DNA of 64,000 bases from Apodemus sylvaticus (GCF_947179515.1 NC_067495.1:27171913-27235912); one strand, 5' to 3'; numbered from the stretch's first letter, positions 25,526 to 38,567 are shown. Program-made: numbers and translations. Notes: generated from the letters alone by a model not told the origin.

Positions 25526-25969
25526 GCAAAATATCTTAAGGTTACAATATGTGTCCTTATTTGATGGTAATTAATGTTATTTGGAATTAGTCTGTATTTG
25601 TACATGGGCCTTCTTATAAAGGCCTTGGTAATTTAAAAGAAACTTAAGCTAAAAGAAATGACAGAATAAAGGAAATACATTAATAATTCTTAATGTCCCT
25701 TATGTATTCCTGTTTGGCACCTAGTTGAAGACAAGTTACAGTCTTCTTCATTATTAATGTCAAATCTTAAAAAGAACAAAAAGCTAAGAAGTTTTTATGG
25801 AAATAAATACCTAACCTAGATTTTTTAGGATTGCTTTGAAATAACTTCAGTAAATAAATAAAATTCTTTCTGAAGGAACTGAATGATTATTATTTTTTAA
25901 ATGTTGATGTTTGTGTGTAGATTACTATTAAATAATGTAAATTTAAAAGTTTGGCTTTATTTCTGAATT
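25526..25969. other. Single-copy AT-rich DNA
   Basis: No gene or repeat is recognised. Confidence 0.5.
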
Positions 25970-26175
25970 CTTTTTTATTAGATATTTGCCTGATTTACAT
26001 TTCAAATGGTATCCCCTTTCCCCAATACCCCTCCAAAAACACCCAATCCCCTGCTTACCCTCCCCCAATTTCCTGACATGCAATTCCATATTCTGGGGAA
26101 TCACAGGAACAATAGCCTCTCTTCTTATTGATGTCTGAAATGGTCACTTTCTGCTACATAGGTAGCTGGAGAAAT
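25970..26175 (-). mobile_element. 5'-truncated L1, 3' UTR fragment
   Basis: TTTTTTATTAGATATTTGCC, then ATTTACATTTCAAATGGTATCC, a C-rich stretch and CTTCTTATTGATGTCTGAAATGG are the complement of a murine L1 3' UTR. The T run at the left is the tail. About 200 bp remain. Confidence 0.8.
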
Positions 26176-27119
26176 CTATGGTGGGTAGGTATTTAGAAAG
26201 TATGTAAGGTAAAATGGTTTTACCATCAAGTATAATGAGTCTCCTTAAGCTATCATTTGAGAAAGTGTTGTCATTGAGATAGCAAGAAAACAAAGGAATT
26301 TTAGTCAATAAAGTAACAACACAATGTTCATGACTCAGAAGGAGCCTTCGGGTTTTTGTTTAAAAGCCTGCCTGTGAGATCTGAAGGTCCACTTGAAGAG
26401 TTGTAATCAATAGAATCGGTGTGTTTCCTTTTGTTAAAGCCAAGTTGTAAATCTGTAAATAACATGGGCAGATTAGCCAGGAAATATATCACAGAATGCT
26501 CTTCCTGACACTGGTTGATCAGGGCCACATCTTGTGAATCATCCATGATGCACAGAGAAGCATCCTCATTCTAACTACTGTCTAATGCTTGCTAAAGAAA
26601 TGAGTAGGCAAGTGTAGTGCTTGGGGAAAGCAACACTCCCAATAGTCTCATCACTTTCAACCAGAGTATGAAGCTGAAAAGAATTACTGCCTCCTCCTTT
26701 AGACCTGCTCCCCCCAGCCCCAACACCACAGAAAAATCCCAATTTATATCTCTCCATTTTTTATGTTATTGTATTGTTTTCTCTCTTAAGGAGAAAGAAT
26801 AGTAAGTAAGGTACACTTTTATCTGAGTAAAGGACAAATTGTTAGCAGGGTAAGACTAGAATTAGAAAAGGTTATATTTCCTTACCACAGTAATAGTGAA
26901 ACATTGGACTGTCGGGTTATCTTACCAAAGGTGAATGTGTATAACTATGATGAGTCATCATATGGGGGATTATTCTCCCATTGCACCAATATATCTGAAT
27001 ATAAAGGCACCTCCATAATTTCTTTACAGGGGTACAGACAGTCAGGAGAAGAGCTTAAAATAATTTTATGATGCTTTTAATCTATTATAAATATTACTAT
27101 CATACCATCTTTTTAAAAA
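26176..27119. other. Single-copy noncoding DNA
   Basis: No gene or repeat is recognised. Short open frames near 26328-26546 and 26575-26802 have no family resemblance. Confidence 0.5.
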
Positions 27120-27127
27120 CATAGTAT

Positions 27128-27345
27128 ATGAGACAGAGATAGGGATAGAGAGAAAGAGAGAGGGTGAGGAAGAAGAAGGAGGGAGAGAGGGGGCATATAC
27201 ATGCCATAGTGCATGTGTGGAAATCAGAGGAGAACTTTATAGAGCCAGTTCTTTCCTTCCACCTTTACTTGTGTTCTGGGAACTGAACTCATGTCATTGG
27301 GCTTACATTATAAGTGCTTTCTCCCCTCAGCCATCCTGCTTGTCC
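27128..27345 (-). mobile_element. B3/B4-type SINE with (GA)-rich tail
   Basis: GTGCATGTGTGGAAATCAGAGG, CAGTTCTTTCCTTCCACC and GGGAACTGAACTCATGTCATTG are the complement of a tRNA-derived rodent SINE. The last block is the B-box region, and the left purine-rich stretch (27128-27195) corresponds to its pyrimidine-rich end on the element's strand. The exact subfamily is uncertain. Confidence 0.62.
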
Positions 27346-27391
27346 TTTATCTTTTTTTTCATCAAACACTTCTTTATTTTCTTTTATTTTT

Positions 27392-27738
27392 TTATTCGAT
27401 ATATTTTATTTACATTTCAAATGATTACCTCCTTTCCTGGATCCCCCTCCCCATAAGTCCCATAAGCCCTCTTCCCTCCCCCTGTTCCTCCATCTACCTC
27501 TTCCCACTTCCCTGTCCTGGTATTCCCCTACACTGCTGCACTGAGCCTTTCCAGGACCAAGGGACTTCTCCTTCCTTCTTTGTGGGCATCATTTGATATG
27601 TGAACTGTGTCTTGTCCAAGAGTCTAGGCTAGTATCCACTTATCAGTGAGTGTATACCTTGTGTGTTCTTTTGTGATTGGGTCACCTCGCTCAGGATGAC
27701 ATTCTCCAGTTGTACCCACTTGCCCAACAATTTCATGA
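27392..27738 (-). mobile_element. 5'-truncated L1, 3' UTR and last ORF2 codons
   Basis: The T-rich tail at about 27365-27395 is followed by the complement of the 3' UTR and of the ORF2 end (ATCCACTTATCAGTGAGTG, GATTGGGTCACCTCGCTCAG). The wording is close to L1-3 and L1-4, so it belongs to the younger subfamilies. The insertion ends near 27738. I could not identify a convincing TSD. Confidence 0.88.
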
Positions 27739-27748
27739 ATCATCTCTT

Positions 27749-30700
27749 TTTAAACAAAGGATTTAATTGTGCTCAAGATTGAGGGGCTATAATGCACCAA
27801 GGTGGAGAAGGCATGACAGGATCAGCTCCTTGCCTGTGGAAGTATCCCATCAGAACTCCTTGCTTCCTCATCTCTCAGAGAAAATCCTCATCATAACATC
27901 TCTAAAATGTGTTGTGCTTCCTGCAGACACATTACTCTGTGCCTTTTCAATTTGGTGGGAAACACTTGAAGCACACTCAGAAAGCTAGGGAACTCCCATT
28001 GCTACCTGTACCTATTGATCATTGAGCAATTTATACAGATGAATAAGCTACTGTGTCACTCTCATAAGCACTTTTAGGTTTTGGACTCCTCAACAAACAT
28101 CTGTGCAAACAAATAGCTCTATGATGAGAAACATGATCTGTGATAAATGTATGTATAATGTATACAGGGACCCAAAGGATGCTATCATCAATTCTGCTTA
28201 CAGGATTAAGGAAAAGCTTCACAGAAGACAAATTGAACCAAAACCTGAGTAATGAGTCAGTACCAAACTAACTCCCCTTACAGGCAAGTGGTCCATCTTC
28301 AAACTCCAGTTATGTTAATGAAATAGAGGGAAAGTGTTTGTCTACTTAAAACTGGCTTGCATATTTATATTCTAAAGGCATTTGTAAATGTCCATACCTA
28401 AAACTAAGTATTAAAATGGCATGCTTTTATTCTCCTATAAAAGCAAAACAAATGTACAAATTAAATATGACCAAAGCTACCATGCTGGTAGACTCCAAAT
28501 GAGCCACATTTCATTTAATGTAATGGATGGGATAGTGCCATTTCCCAGAAGCCAAACTGCTGATGTTGCATCTCCCCTCTCCCTGGCTTAGCTAATGAAT
28601 ATGTGTAAAGTAATATGCTTTTAAAAAGCATAACATGCAAGAGGTTATGATGATAAACTACAATAGCCTTCTCTGAAAGAAACTGTTACTCCTAATTTTG
28701 TGTCTCTGAAAGGCACTACTATCTTGCTTATCTTCCTTACTTATACATAAATTTTAATTTATGTATAATACTTAAGATTGTCAAACTATTTTTTTATTTT
28801 TTTATATGTACATTTAGTTGACTTACCTACTCTCCATGTCTCTTCTATATTATATTCTACCTAAGGTAACAACAAGAGTAGTCACCTCCGTAACATTAGA
28901 CAATACTAACTTGTAGCCACTGTTAAGCCCATTATTATTGGTTTATATGTTGATTCTAAAGAGTAAAAATCAGTAAGCTTTGCAAATATTGCTTGACCCA
29001 AACGTTGATTGCCCAAATGTTGCCAGACATCCTGGTATATCCGAAAGTCATCATTCTGCTTGCACTGATGTTTAATATTTTCTTTTGGGAATATTAAGTT
29101 AAAATTTTCCCTTGGAACATTTAAATGCTTGTGCTAGCAGATTTTAATAGAGTGTGTGTCTCAGTTTACCTGTGATTGGCATGGTTTACATCTGTTACCT
29201 AGGAGACATACAAGTGAAATGTCCTAGTTTGAACAATACATAGCAACAAGCATTTGCTGAAAGAGAAAAATTGCCATTTTTATTTTAGTCTCAGGACTTT
29301 TGTCTTAAAAAGTATTTATATTTTTCTCTTTATCATTTCTTGTTTCCCCACCTACAGAAATACATAGACTATGAAGGCATTGTTCTTTTCTGATTATTAT
29401 TATATTTCTTATATTTGTCCAATAAATAAGAATATTCTCCATGATTTTGTCAACACACACACACACATACTCACTTGGGAAATTATTGGAAGGAACTATA
29501 CACACTCCCAAATCCATGAATCAACTTATGATTACTTAATTTGCTTAAAGTTTGGCACAATTTAGCATTTTTCAGTACTGAGGATAAAGACAGCTACATT
29601 TCTAGTAGACAGGGAAGAAATGATACTGCTTCCTAAATCACAAAACTGACATCTGTAGGGGGTAAGGATTAGGATTGAGCAATGTGTTTAAGAATCACTT
29701 CTCTTCCTTTATTTCCCTTCCACAAATTATTGTAATATTTTAAGCCCTCACATTCTAGACTAACTTGAAAGGCTAAGAGAAAGTAGAAAAACACTCCAAG
29801 GTGATAAGACATTTCTGGTTGATTGTACCACTTGGAAGAGAGAGGAGATCTAATAAAGAGAAATATTAAAATATCATTCTTGAAATTCACCTGGAATTCT
29901 GTGTCCACCAGTGCACACAATTTACCCTTTCAGTCCAACAATTTGGAGCCTTGAGAGATCAAAGTGGTTATTTAGGGCATTTAAGCATTTAGCCTCAGCC
30001 ATTTTAGAAGATTCCTAAAGGATTCTCCTTAGTCCTTTACTGATGAAATATCCCTGCCCTGGTGTTGTCAGATACATTCACCAGAAGGTTTAAGGAGGCT
30101 CAGGAATCTATAGGTACCAGAAGTTCTTCGAAAAACCTGATCCCAGAGATTATTGAGACTTAGGAATGAGATACCAGCACTATGATATAATAACATCTAT
30201 CTTCCGTGAGGCTGAATGGCTGAGCCCTAAGGAAGATGTAGAAATCAAATTGGACCTAGCAAAGATAAGCTTTCCTGTGTGTAATAGAAGGGAAATCTGT
30301 TACTATAGATCCACAAAGATCATTGATACTATACTGAACACCATGGTTAATCACCCAGATTTCCCTTCAAAAAAGGACTTACACCCCCACCTGCTGGGAA
30401 TGCTTTAGACTGGTAATCTGCATCAAAGATTACCTCCACTGAATCTACCACTGTGGATTAAGGCAAACTTTTCTCTCCAGAGCAACCTCATCTAATGATA
30501 GGAAATAAAGGTCCAGATCCCAAGCTCATCCACTAGATAACTTTGAGTGGACCTCTTAGCTCTAAAGTTCCCATGGTATTAGTGAGGGGGCCGCCTTTTA
30601 TTCCAACCCGCTCTAGGCCAATAGTAATTCTTTCCATACAATTTGATTTCACTATACGTGCTTCTACCTTATCTCCAAATTCCATCTTGTACCATCCAAT

Positions 30701-30982
30701 TCTGTTTTCCATGCAACCAAATTTGTAACAAATGGAGAACACTAACTTGCAAATTCTTCTTCATCCAAAATCACCACTGATACTTTCAAACCTGTGAAAG
30801 AAACCTCTTGGTGCTTGCATAACATTTCAAAGTTTACTTAGTACTGGTATATGATTAGAATCTCAAATACACTTTGAGTTAGGAATGTTTTATCTGTGGA
30901 ATGCAAGTCTTAGAAGTGTCACAAAACCAAAAAGTAGATCATTTTATTAAACCCGTATTGGGAATACTAAGGATAATTGTAT
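27749..30982. other. Long single-copy interval without recognised genes
   Basis: About 3.2 kb of AT-rich DNA holds no repeat I can name apart from a short (CA)n at about 29454-29467. Two short frames, 30166-30408 (+) and 30533-30742 (-), lie in a stretch with slightly higher GC than its surroundings. They could be remnants of an old inserted element, but I cannot assign them. No splice-bounded exon is convincing. Confidence 0.5.
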
Positions 30983-30993
30983 AAAAGAATAGC

Positions 30994-31156
30994 CTTGCCG
31001 GGCAGTGGTGGCTCACATCTTTAATCCCAGCACTTGGGAGGCAGAGACAGGCAGTTTTCTGAATTTGAGGCCAGCCTGGTCTACAGAGCGAATTCCAGGA
31101 CAGCCAGGGCTATAACAGAGAAACCCTGTCTCGAAAAAAAGAAAAGAAAAAAAAAA
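30994..31156 (+). mobile_element. B1 SINE with 11-bp TSD
   Basis: This is a complete B1: GCCGGGCAGTGGTGGCTCAC, CACTTGGGAGGCAGAGACAG, GACAGCCAGGGCTATAACAG, then an A-rich tail. AAAAGAATAGC flanks it at 30983-30993 and 31157-31167. It is close to the murine B1 consensus and therefore younger than the copy at 17129. Confidence 0.96.
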
Positions 31157-31239
31157 AAAAGAATAGCATTTAGATTGCGAGCCCTAAGTTTGAATGTAAC
31201 TTTTTGCATGAACTTTCCATTGTAATGACCACATACAAC

Positions 31240-31640
31240 TTGCAACAACTGAAATATATTATCTTATGTTTCTGTAGGTCAGAATCTGGGTGAATTTAGT
31301 TTGTTCCTCGGGCTCATATTTCACAAGTCAAACTGTTGACTGGATGGAAAGCTGTAAGCAAACTCCATTTCCATACTTACTGTGGTAATTTTGTTCCTAT
31401 GGGTGTTGGAAGGAAGGCCCCACTCTCTTGATTGTTGTCAGTCAGAGGCTGGCCTTGCACTCAGCTGCTCTATTCCTTCTAATGCTTTCCATGTTCTCAT
31501 TTCTTGCACTTTATTTTTGTTCTGCCTCTTTTGGTACTTCTTTGGCCTTCCCCTTCTTAGCACATTCTTTCATAAAGGTTCATGTGATTATGATAGACTT
31601 TTCTGAGCAATAATGGTCACAATGGTCAGGTCTCATTTCC
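31240..31640 (-). mobile_element. Possible ancient mammalian LTR (ERVL/MaLR group)
   Basis: ATTATCTTATGTTTCTGTAGG followed by TCAGAATCTGGGTGAATTTAG, then TCTGGCCT-like centre and CATAAAGGTTCATGTGATTATG resemble a mammalian-wide LTR-type repeat that commonly starts with a TTATCTCACAGTTCTGTAGG-like segment. Divergence is high and the family is recalled only approximately. Confidence 0.4.
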
Positions 31641-32169
31641 ATAATTTTATTGGCAAAGTGTCATTTTGGCAATACCTATTATCAGTGTTTGATTTGATAA
31701 CCTGGAGAAGGGAATGTAAGAGAGGCATTTTCAGGATTAATCCTAACACATCTGAAGGCTTCTATATAAAGGAGATGGCAGTCTCAAGGCCCATAACACA
31801 GAGTAGGTCTAATACATTGGGTATTGCAAATGTGGGTCACTGCTTCTAAGAGCTTGCCACCTTCAGATGGAGCACTATAGAAAATCCAACAAATGAAGTA
31901 ACACTCTTACATTTGTCCCCCATCTTGAGACATACCCCTGCACAGAACCAATACCATAGGCTGTCCTTTATTTGCAATGTTTCCCATCTTCTGTCATGAG
32001 AGCATTTCTCAATTTCCTAGGACTCTCCACTCTTAAGTCTCATCTCATGTACTCCATCTAGAATGCAGGCCTCAGGAATTCTTATTTCTTGGCATACCTC
32101 CAGATCGTCTTACCCTAAGGGAAGAGAGGGGTATATGTTCATAAGACCCAGATTGTACCCCACCAGTAA
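31641..32169. other. Single-copy noncoding DNA
   Basis: No gene or repeat is recognised. Confidence 0.5.
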
Positions 32170-32690
32170 GTCTTTGTATTTGTTGTTCCCGCTGCCTGCT
32201 TTACAACTCCTCATGTTATTTGCAGTTTTAGTTCCTCCCAATCCCTCAGAAAATTGTATGTTCTGTTCTCTTGAGAAGAACTTTCTTGGAAGCTCTTATC
32301 TACTCAAGATTGGTACTCTCCCTAATTGTATTCCACCCCCTCACTCTGTTCATTTCCTGCACAGTCGATCATAATCTCCACATTTTATTAAAACATATAC
32401 TCCTTCCTTATCTACCTTCCAAAGCAAAATATAATATTGAACAAGACAAGGGCAGTTTGTATTTGTCTCATGTCTAGTGAGCTGCTGGATGTTCAACAAG
32501 TGATCACTGAAGAAATGAGTGAATGAGCAAACAGAAGCAAACTCTTGAGTGTCAAACCCTATTCCAAAATCAGCCAAAGTCCCTGAGAACAGGAACTCTA
32601 CCTAGGAGCCCATTTGTTTTTAATTCCTTTATTTTCCCAATAAAAATGTGTGAAAAAAAGCTTTGTCCAATGTGAATGAATAAATATTTG
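32170..32690 (+). mobile_element. L2-like ancient LINE 3' ends
   Basis: AAGAACTTTCTTGGAAGCTC, then a CCCTAATTGTATTCCACCC block, ACAAGGGCAGTTTGTATTTG, TGGATGTTCAACAAGTGATC and GAATGAGCAAAC follow the order of the LINE-2 3' end (gcagggactttgtctt, then tgctcaataaatg and gaatgaatg). A second similar end, GAGAACAGGAACTCTACC to AATGAATAAATATTTGATATG, lies at 32583-32697. These are mammal-wide and strongly diverged. Confidence 0.55.
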
Positions 32691-32850
32691 ATATGCCAGT
32701 CTAATAGTCAACTGAAAAAAGAGTTATATAATGCTAATATTTTAAATATTAATGAAAAACAAGCCATTTTATTTCATTAGCATTTACTGATATTTATCTA
32801 CATGGTAGCTGATTGTCACCATTATTTGCTTAAATAAAAGCACAAATGTG

Positions 32851-33898
32851 AAAATTTAGGAAGGCGGCGGTGGCAGCAGCAACAGCAGCAGCGGCTGGTC
32901 CAGAGGAAGGGCCATCAGCAGTGGAAGCAAGCTGACAGGGTCCAGGTAGACCCTGTGCCCACGACCACTGGCCATCGCTGCCCAGCCAGGCTTAGAGCAG
33001 AGGTGGATTTACAGCGCCTTTCACCATGCAGAAGCCACTTCAGAACTCTGTCTCCCACCAGTCAGTTACGAGAGACTGGCCTCCATCTTGGTTCTTGGAC
33101 GCCAGAGAGATCAGACTGAGGTACTCAAATACAACCCGAGACCAATATGGAGGGGGTCTAAGCCCGATGGGCATTGGCCTGCACCCAGGCCCTGGGCTGG
33201 TCGGGGGGCCACCAGTGTGCAAACCTGGCCAGGAGGTTGTTTGTCCAGGCCGGTGCGCGCACCACCACCATTTTGCCTACTGGAAGCCAGAGAGTCCTAG
33301 CAGGCAAAGCCAAACCTGCTAACAGGCATAGCCCAAGGCTGACATAGCTGGGGTCTAAGGCGGTCAGGCCCTGGACTGCCCCCAGGCCCTGGGCTTCTCG
33401 GTGGGCCATCTGTGTGCCAACCCAGCCAGGAGGTTGTTAGCCCAGCAGACTCTCCCAGCTCTCTCAGGGAGCACGCACACGCTGCCATCCTGGCCACCTG
33501 ACAGACCCAATTAACACTCACAGCTGAGGGGAACTTTGCTTGGACTTTGGCTTGCCAGGCTTTTGCCTAGACTCAGGGCCTGAGCAGCGAGGCTAGCCTT
33601 GTGTGCACCAACCCGGTTGGGAGTTCCGCTGCCCAGCAGAGTGATCAGCACTCAGAAAAGGTCCCTGCAGCATACACCCTCAGCACTCCCTGAAGGAGCA
33701 AACAGGCACCATCTGGTTCACAGACACATTCTGGGGCAAAGCACACTAGGGCTGCAAGGGCACCCAAGAGGAGGACAGCACATCAGCAATCGGCAACAGG
33801 GGAAACCCTGCCATCCAGTGTTGCAGAAATAGCCCTAGAGCCTCTCAGGAGGCTGAAACACCAGCCAGAGACAAGACCAACTAGCTCCAGAGAACAAG
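32851..33898 (+). promoter_or_regulatory. L1-4 5' UTR with about 195-bp monomer-like repeats
   Basis: The 1.05-kb GC-rich leader starts with a GGCGG-type repeat and contains three related blocks. CCAGGCCCTGGGCTGGTCGG at about 33186 and CCAGGCCCTGGGCTTCTCGG at about 33381 are each followed by a GGCC...GTGTGC...CCAGGAGGTTGTT pattern. GACTCAGGGCCTGAGCAGCG at about 33569 is followed by CTTGTGTGCACCAACCCGG. The spacing of about 190-195 bp recalls the roughly 200-bp promoter monomers of murine L1. It should contain an RNA polymerase II promoter, by family knowledge; no activity can be read from sequence. Confidence 0.7.
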
Positions 33899-35075
33899 AT
33901 GGCAAAGGGCAAACGCAGAAACGCTACTAGCAGAAATCTAGGCAATATGGCAGCATCTGAACCAAACTCTTCAACATCAGCAAGTCCTGGATATGCCAAC
34001 ACACCAGAGAAACAAGATATAGATTTAAAATCACTGTTCATGATGCTGCTAGAAGAACACAAAAAGGACATAAATGAATCTCTTAAAGAAATACAGGGGA
34101 ACATGAATAAGCCAGAAACCCGTATAATGGAAACACAAAAATCACTTAAAGAAGTGCAGGAGAATAAGGCCCAAGAGATAGAAGCCAATAAAGAAGAAAG
34201 GCAAAAAAAAAAAAAAAAAACTTAAAGAAATTCCGGAGAACTTGCATCAACAGGCAGAAGTCATGAAAGAGGAAACACAAAAATCTCTTAAAGAATTACA
34301 GGAAAACACAAACAAACAAATGATGGAACTGAGCAAAACCATCCTTGATCTAAAAACAGAAGTAGAAACAAGTAAGAAATCACAAAGGGAGACAACTTTG
34401 GAGATAGAAAACCTTGAGAAGAAATCAGGGGCCATAGATGCAAATATAAACAACAGAATACAAGAGATAGAAGAAAGAATCTCAGATGCTGAAGATACCA
34501 TAGAAAACATGGACTCAACAATTAAAGAAAATGCAAAATGCAAAAAGCTTGTAACCCAAAATATCCAGGAAATCCAGGACACAATGAGAAGACCAAACCT
34601 AAGGATTATAGGCATAGATGAGAGTGAAGATTTACAACTTAAAGGGCCAGCAAATATCTTCAATAAAATTATGGAAGAAAACTTCCCTAACCTAAAGAGA
34701 GAGATGTCCATGAATATACAAGAAGCCTACAGAACTCCCAACAGACTGGACCTGAGCAGAAATACCTCCCGTCACATAATAATCAAAACCCCAAATGCAC
34801 TAAACAAAGAAAGAATATTAAAGGCAGTAAGAGAAAAAGGGCAAGTAACATATAAAGGAAGACCTATCAGAATCACACCAGACTTCTCACCAGAGACCAT
34901 GAAAGCTAGAAGATCCTGGGCAGATCTCATGCAGACTCTAAGAGAACACAAATGTCAGCCAAGACTACTATACCCAGCAAAACTCTCAATCACTATAGAT
35001 GGAGAAACCAAGATATTCCGTGACAAAACCAAATTACACAATATCTTTCCACAAACCAAGCTCTGCAAAGAATAA
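33899..35075 (+). pseudogene. L1-4 ORF1, split by a frameshift at an A18 run
   Basis: ORF1 encodes the L1 RNA-binding trimer. It starts at ATG 33899 (MAKGKRRNATSRN). The coiled-coil region carries repeated SLKEIQ/SLKEVQEN units. The frame breaks at 18 adenines (34203-34220); the second part, 34242-35075, contains coiled-coil text, the RNA-recognition domain (PNLRIIGIDESEDLQLKGPA, about 34590) and the C-terminal domain (RHIIIKTPN, KGRPIRITPDFSPETMKARR). The end is shortened relative to other copies. Apart from the homopolymer shift most of the frame is open, so decay is recent. Confidence 0.9.
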
Positions 35076-38000
35076 TAGGAGGAAAACTCCAATACAAGGA
35101 GGGAAACTACACCCTGGAAAAAGTAAGATAGTTACCTTCCTTCATCAAACCCAAAAGAAGATAACCACTCAAACATAAAAAGAACATCAAAAATGACAGG
35201 AAGTAATAATCACTATTCTTTAATATCTCTTAACATCAATGGTCTCAATTCCCCAATAAAAAGACATAGACTAACAGGGTAGATAAGGAAACAGGACCCT
35301 ACAATTTGCTGCATACAGGAGACACACTTCAGTGTCAAAGATAAAAACTACCTTAGAGTAAAAGGCTGGAAGACAATCTTACAAGCCAATGGTCACAGGA
35401 AACGAGCAGGAGTAGCCATTCTAATATCAGATAAAATTGACTTTCAAACTAAAGTCATCAAAAGAGACACAGAAGGACACTTCTTGCTGGTCAAAGGAAA
35501 AATCCACCAAGAACAACTTTCAATTCTGAACATCTATGCACCAAATGCAAGGGCACCCTCATTCGTAAAAGAAACTTTACTAAAGCTCAAATCACACATT
35601 TCACCTAACACAATCATTGTGGGGGACTTCAACACTCCACTCTCCTCAATGGACCGATCGGGAAAACAGAAACTAAACAGGGACACAGTGAAACTAATTG
35701 AAACTTTGGACCAATTGGATCTGACTGATTTTTATAGAACACTTTATCATAAAGCAAAAGAATATACCTTTTTCTCAGCACCTAATGGTACGTTCTCCAA
35801 AATAGACCATATAATTAGACACAAGGCAGACCTCAAAAAATATAAGACTAATCCCATGCCTCCTATCAGATCACTATAGTGTCAGAGTGGTTGTCAATAG
35901 CAACAAAAACAACAGAAAGCCCACATACACGTGGAGGCTGAATAATACTCTATTCGATGACACCTTGGCCAAAGAAGAAATAAAGAAAGAAATCAGAGAC
36001 TTTTTAGAATTTAATGAAAATGAAGGCACAACATACCCAAATCTTTGGGACACAATGAAAGCAGTGCTAAGAGGAAAACTCATAGCCCTGAGTGCCTTCA
36101 CAAAGAAAATGGAGAGAGCATACACTAGCAGCTTAATGACACACCTGAAAGTCCTGGATCAAAAAAAAGCCAATTCACCCAGGAGGAGTAGAAGACAGGA
36201 AATCATCAAACTCAGGGCTGAAATCAATCAATTGGAAACAAAGAGAACCTTACAAAGAATCAACAAATCCAGGAGCTGGTTCTTTGAGAAAATCAACAAG
36301 ATAGATAAACCCTTAGCCAGACTGACCAAAGGGCACAGAGAAAGTATCCAAATTAACAAACTTAGAAATGAAAAGGGGGATATAACAACAGAAACTGAGG
36401 AAATCCAAAAAATCATCAGATCTTACTACAAGAGCCTATACTCAACACAACTGGAGAATCTGGAGGAAATGGACAATTTCCTTGACAGATACCAAATACC
36501 AAAATTAAATCAGGACCAAATAGATCATCTAAACATTCTCATAACCCCTAAAGAAATAGAAGGAGTCATAGAAAGTCTTCCAACCAAAAAAAGCACAGGA
36601 CCAGATGGTTTCAGTGCAGAATTCTATCAGACCTTCAAAGAAAACTTAACACCAATACTCTTCAAACTATTCCACAAAATAGAAACAGAAGGAACACTAC
36701 TCAATTCCTTCTACAAAGCCACAATTACGTTGATACCAAAACCAAACAAAGATCCAACAAAGAAAGAGAACTTCAGACCAATTTCCCTTATGAACATCGA
36801 TGTAAAAATACTCAACATAATTCTTGCCAACCGAATCCAAGAACACATCAAAACGATCATCCAACATGATCATGTAGGCTTTATCCCAGGGATGCAGGGT
36901 TGGTTCAGTATATGGAAATCCATCAATGCAATCCACTACATAAACAAACTCAAAGAAAAAAGCCACATGGTCATTTCATTGGATGCTGAAAAAGCATTTG
37001 ACAAAATTCAGCACCCTTTTATGCTTAAAGACTTGGAAAGAATAGGAATTCAAGGCCCATAACTAAACATAGTAAAAGCAATATACAGCAAACCGGTAGC
37101 CAGCATCAAACTAAATGAAGAGAAACTTGAAGCAATCCCACTAAAATCAGAGACTAGACAGGGCTGCCCCCTCTCTCGTTATCTTTTCAATATTGTACTT
37201 GAGGTACTAGCTCGGGCAATTCAACAACATAAGGAGGTCAAAGGGATACAAATTGGAAAGGAAGAAGTCAAACTATCATTATTTGCAGATGACATGATAG
37301 TCTACCTAAGTTACCCAAATAACTCCACTAGAGAACTCCTACAGGAGATAAACAACTTCAGCAAAGTGGCAGGTTATAAAATCAACTCAAGCAAATCAGT
37401 GGCCTTCCTATACTCAAAGGATAAGCAGGCTGAGAAATAAATTAGGGAAATGACCCCCTTCACAATAGCCACAAACATTATAAAGTACCTGGGGGTGACT
37501 CTTACCAAACATGTGAAAGATCTGTATGACAAAAACTTCAAGACTCTGAAGAAGGAAATTGAAGAAGACCTGAAAAAATGGGAAAACCTCCCATGCTCCT
37601 GGATCGGCAGGATCAATATAGTTAAAATGGCCATTTTGCCATAAGCAATATACAGATTCAATGCAATACCCATCAAAATCCCAACTCAATTCTTCACAGA
37701 GTTAGAAAGAGCAATTATCAAATTCATCTGGAATAACAAAAAACCCAGGATAGCTAAAACTATTCTCAGCAAGAAAAGAAAGTCTGGGGGAATCAGTATC
37801 CCTGACCTCAAGCAATACTACAGAGCAATAGTGTTAAAAACTGCATGTTATTGGTACAGTGACAGGCAGGCAGATCAATGGAACAGGATTGAAGATCCAG
37901 AAATGAACCCACACACCTATGGCCACTTGATCCTTGACAAAGGGGCTGAAAACATCCAATGGAAAAAAGATAGCCTTTTCAACAAATGGTGCTGGTTCAA

Positions 38001-38567
38001 CTGAAGGTCAGCATGCAGAAGAATGTGAATTGATCCATCTTTGTCTCCTTGTACTAAGCTCAAATCCAAATGGATCAAGTATCTCCACATAAAGCCAGAC
38101 ACTCTGAAGCTAATAGAAAAGAAACTGGGGAAGACCCTTGAGGACATCGGTACAGGGAGAAAGTTTCTGAACAGAACACCAATAGCGTATGCTCTAAGAT
38201 CAAGAATTGACAAATGGGACCTCATAAAATTACAAAGTTTCTGTAAGGCAAAGGGCACCATCAAGAGGACAAATCAGCAACCAACAAATTGGGAAATGAT
38301 CTTCACCAATCCTACATCAGATAGAGGGCTAATATCCAATATATATAAAGAACTCAAGAAGTTAGACTCTAGAAAACCAAACAACCATATTAAAAAATGG
38401 GGTACAGAGTTAAATAAAGAATTCTCACCTGAAGAACTTCGGATGGCGGAGAAGCATCTTAAAAAATGCTCAACTTCATTAGTCATTAGGGAAATGCAAA
38501 TCAAAACAACCCTGAGATTTCACCTTACACCAGTCAGAAAGGCTAAGATTAAAAATTCAGGAGACAG

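Noticed and set aside
33026..33832. Proline-rich frames in the L1-4 5' UTR as genes
   Set aside because: They are chance frames in GC-rich monomer-like DNA and are not conserved in L1-5.
32851..33898. GC- and CpG-rich segment as a CpG-island promoter of a host gene
   Set aside because: It is followed directly by L1 ORF1 and bounded by the L1-4 TSD, so it is the L1 5' UTR. The same applies to 53946-55142.
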